This document shows positions 62,429-64,000 of a stretch of 64,000 nt of DNA, piece after piece. The notes beneath the pieces are model-generated. The model ran no database searches. It saw only the letters and a list, made by a program, of their open reading frames with translations, and had not been told where the DNA came from. The DNA is taken from contig JAPPGE010000067.1 of the NCBI GenBank assembly GCA_028821455.1, forward strand, positions 74,461 to 138,460. The letters run 5' to 3'. Numbering within the stretch: position 1 is the stretch's first letter; every line of letters begins with the position of its first letter. This stretch comes from a bacterium (GTDB lineage Bacteria; Pseudomonadota; Alphaproteobacteria; SP197). A program made the translations under genes and the position numbers.

Positions 62429-64000
62429 TCACGAGCATCCACTTGTCGCACCACAGGTGACGCACTTGAGACAGGTCCCGTTGCGGACCAGTGTGAGGTT
62501 GCCGCATTCTTCGCACGGATCCCCCTCATAGCCTTGCATGCGTGCCGCATCGGCGGCGGTGACGCCTGCAAACATTTCGTGTTGGGCCGCGGCCACCCTG
62601 ACCGGCTCTGTCTGGCGGCCGCCATCGAGCACCTGGAGGTGCCGGCCCCGCATGTAACCCCTGCTGGCGACCTGCTCGAGCAGGCTCTGGACCTCGGCCA
62701 TGCCGTCATCGTTCTCGGCGAACTCCTCGCCGGCATCGCCGCGACCCACCGTATCCGGCATCAGGTCGCCGGGCTCGACATGGGCGAGATCGTTGCGGGC
62801 GAGATAGCTGATCGCCAGCTCGCGGAAGATGTAGTCAAGGATGGACGTCGACATCTTGATGGTGTCGTTGCCCTCGACCATGCCGCTGGGCTCGAAGCGG
62901 GTGAAGGTGTAGGCGTCAACGAACTCCTCGAGCGGCACGCCGTACTGCAGGCCGATCGACACGGCGATCGCGAAATTGTTCATCAGGCTGCGGAAGGCCG
63001 CACCTTCCTTGTGCATGTCGATGAAGATCTCGCCGAGACTGCCGTCGACATATTCGCCGGTCTTCAGGTAGACCTTGTGACCGCCGACGATGGCCTTCTG
63101 GGTATAGCCGCGACGACGGTTGTCGAGGCGCCGGCGCTCGTGGCGCACGATGGTGGTGACGACCTTGCGGATCGCCTCGGGGCGGTCTTCCGCCTCCTCG
63201 AGTTCCTCTGCCAGGTCGCCGAGATGCATGGCGGAGAGGGGCTGCGAGAGTTTCGAACCGTCGCGGTAGAGCGCGTTCGCCTTGAGGCCAAGGCGCCAGG
63301 ACAGCTTGTAGGTGTCGCGGCATTCCTCGACCGAGGCCGTGGCGGGCATGTTGATCGTCTTGGAGATGGCGCCCGAGATGAAAGGCTGGGCCGCCGCCAT
63401 CATCCTGATGTGACTGTCGGTCGACAGGAACCGTCTGCCCAGACGGCCGCAGGGATTGGCACAGTCGAACACCGCGAGATGCTCGTCACGGATGTGCGGT
63501 GCTCCCTCGAGTGTCATGGTGCCACAGCAGAAGCTGTTGGCGGCCTCGATGTCGGTCCGGCTGAAGCCGATGGCCGCCAGGAGATCGAAGGCAGGATCGT
63601 CGAGTTCTTCGGATTCGAGTTCCAGCACCCCGGTGCAGAAATCTTCGCCGAGGGTCCATCTGTTGAAGACGAAACGGATGTCGAACGCCGCCTTCAGGGA
63701 ACCCTCGACCTTCTCCAGGACGTCGTCCGTGAATCCCTTCGCGCGAAGGGCCTCGTGATTCACCAACGGCGCGCCGGCGAGCGTGCCGTGGCCTACGGCA
63801 TGGGTGATCATCGCCGTGATCTCGCGCTCGCTGTAACCCAGCATGGCAAGCGCCACCGGCACCGTCCGGTTGATGATCTTGAAGTAGCCGCCGCCGGCCA
63901 GCTTCTTGAACTTCACCAGCGCGAAGTCGGGTTCGATTCCCGTGGTGTCGCAATCCATGACGAGGCCGATGGTCCCCGTCGGCGCGATCACCGTCGCCTG
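62429..64000 (-). CDS. nrdJ: B12-dependent ribonucleotide reductase NrdJ, C-terminal part (partial)
   Basis: The last 523 or so residues of a class II ribonucleotide reductase; the frame is open to the right edge, so the start is outside. Recognisable parts are [40 protein letters not shown] and [19 protein letters not shown]. The C-terminus is a zinc-ribbon-like tail ([20 protein letters not shown], then CGATSGCS) that includes the redox-active cysteines used to re-reduce the enzyme. It makes deoxynucleotides with adenosylcobalamin and works with or without oxygen. Confidence 0.96.
   Translation of the reverse strand, partial: QATVIAPTGTIGLVMDCDTTGIEPDFALVKFKKLAGGGYFKIINRTVPVALAMLGYSEREITAMITHAVGHGTLAGAPLVNHEALRAKGFTDDVLEKVEGSLKAAFDIRFVFNRWTLGEDFCTGVLELESEELDDPAFDLLAAIGFSRTDIEAANSFCCGTMTLEGAPHIRDEHLAVFDCANPCGRLGRRFLSTDSHIRMMAAAQPFISGAISKTINMPATASVEECRDTYKLSWRLGLKANALYRDGSKLSQPLSAMHLGDLAEELEEAEDRPEAIRKVVTTIVRHERRRLDNRRRGYTQKAIVGGHKVYLKTGEYVDGSLGEIFIDMHKEGAAFRSLMNNFAIAVSIGLQYGVPLEEFVDAYTFTRFEPSGMVEGNDTIKMSTSILDYIFRELAISYLARNDLAHVEPGDLMPDTVGRGDAGEEFAENDDGMAEVQSLLEQVASRGYMRGRHLQVLDGGRQTEPVRVAAAQHEMFAGVTAADAARMQGYEGDPCEECGNLTLVRNGTCLKCVTCGATSGCS

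Noticed and set aside
63921-63945. T-arm-like GGTTCGATTCC suggesting a tRNA
   Set aside because: It lies inside the nrdJ coding frame, with no acceptor or anticodon arms at the expected distance.

Overview
This window is high-GC, gene-dense DNA from what is most probably an alphaproteobacterium, likely Rhodospirillales-like. The evidence is a three-gene proton-translocating transhydrogenase (pntAA-pntAB-pntB), a COQ9 gene beside peptide deformylase, an aspartyl-tRNA synthetase with the His of non-discriminating enzymes, a B12-dependent ribonucleotide reductase, HldE, and very frequent 4-nt ATGA/GTGA gene overlaps. Species and habitat cannot be read from the sequence. The accessory load (phosphonate use, many non-haem iron oxygenases, several ABC importers) fits a free-living or host-associated scavenger of organic N, P and S compounds.

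Layout. 1-4300: a cut-off flavin monooxygenase, an arylformamidase-like hydrolase, a double-domain Lrp/AsnC regulator, a double-domain GFA protein and an SDR. 4480-10663: an oxygenase-rich island with a PhyH dioxygenase, a Rieske oxygenase of the quaternary-amine type, a protein made of two ectoine-synthase-like cupins, and two near-duplicate TauD dioxygenases downstream of fdx and mnmA. 10996-17682: a PotD/A/B/C-type ABC importer, an MFS carrier and a glutamine-synthetase-like ligase. 17698-21790: a tightly coupled esterase, EtaA-like Baeyer-Villiger monooxygenase and 556-residue protein of unknown family.

22082-33463 is a complete 2-aminoethylphosphonate (AEP) system: binding protein, ATPase and fused permease, a LysR regulator, then phnW-phnA-phnY, a PbfA-like ammonia-lyase and a D-2-hydroxyacid dehydrogenase. 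The catabolic genes are chained by very short overlaps. AEP would be imported, transaminated to phosphonoacetaldehyde, oxidised to phosphonoacetate and hydrolysed to acetate and phosphate; PbfA would feed in the hydroxylated analogue. 33702-38993: a DUF3726 protein and a YtcJ-like amidohydrolase with an NMT1/SsuA-type importer.

39368-53000s is mostly housekeeping: pnt genes, rpsU, an internally deleted MBL-fold remnant coupled to def and coq9, a methyltransferase preceded by a broken FitAB/VapBC-type module, purEK, a YdcH protein, hldE, prpE, rnd and aspS. A gene-poor stretch (54202-55018) follows, then twin enolase-superfamily genes, a double DUF427 protein, panC-panB, a second PhyH dioxygenase, a TacA-TacT toxin-antitoxin pair with repeated operator-like sites, and the C-terminal part of nrdJ, which runs off the right edge.

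A recurring theme is duplication: double Lrp, GFA, EctC-like and DUF427 domains inside single proteins, plus adjacent paralogue pairs (tauD and enolase superfamily). The strongest candidates for undescribed biology are the double EctC-like protein in its oxygenase setting, the unknown protein coupled to the Baeyer-Villiger monooxygenase, and the extra dehydrogenase at the end of the phosphonate operon.
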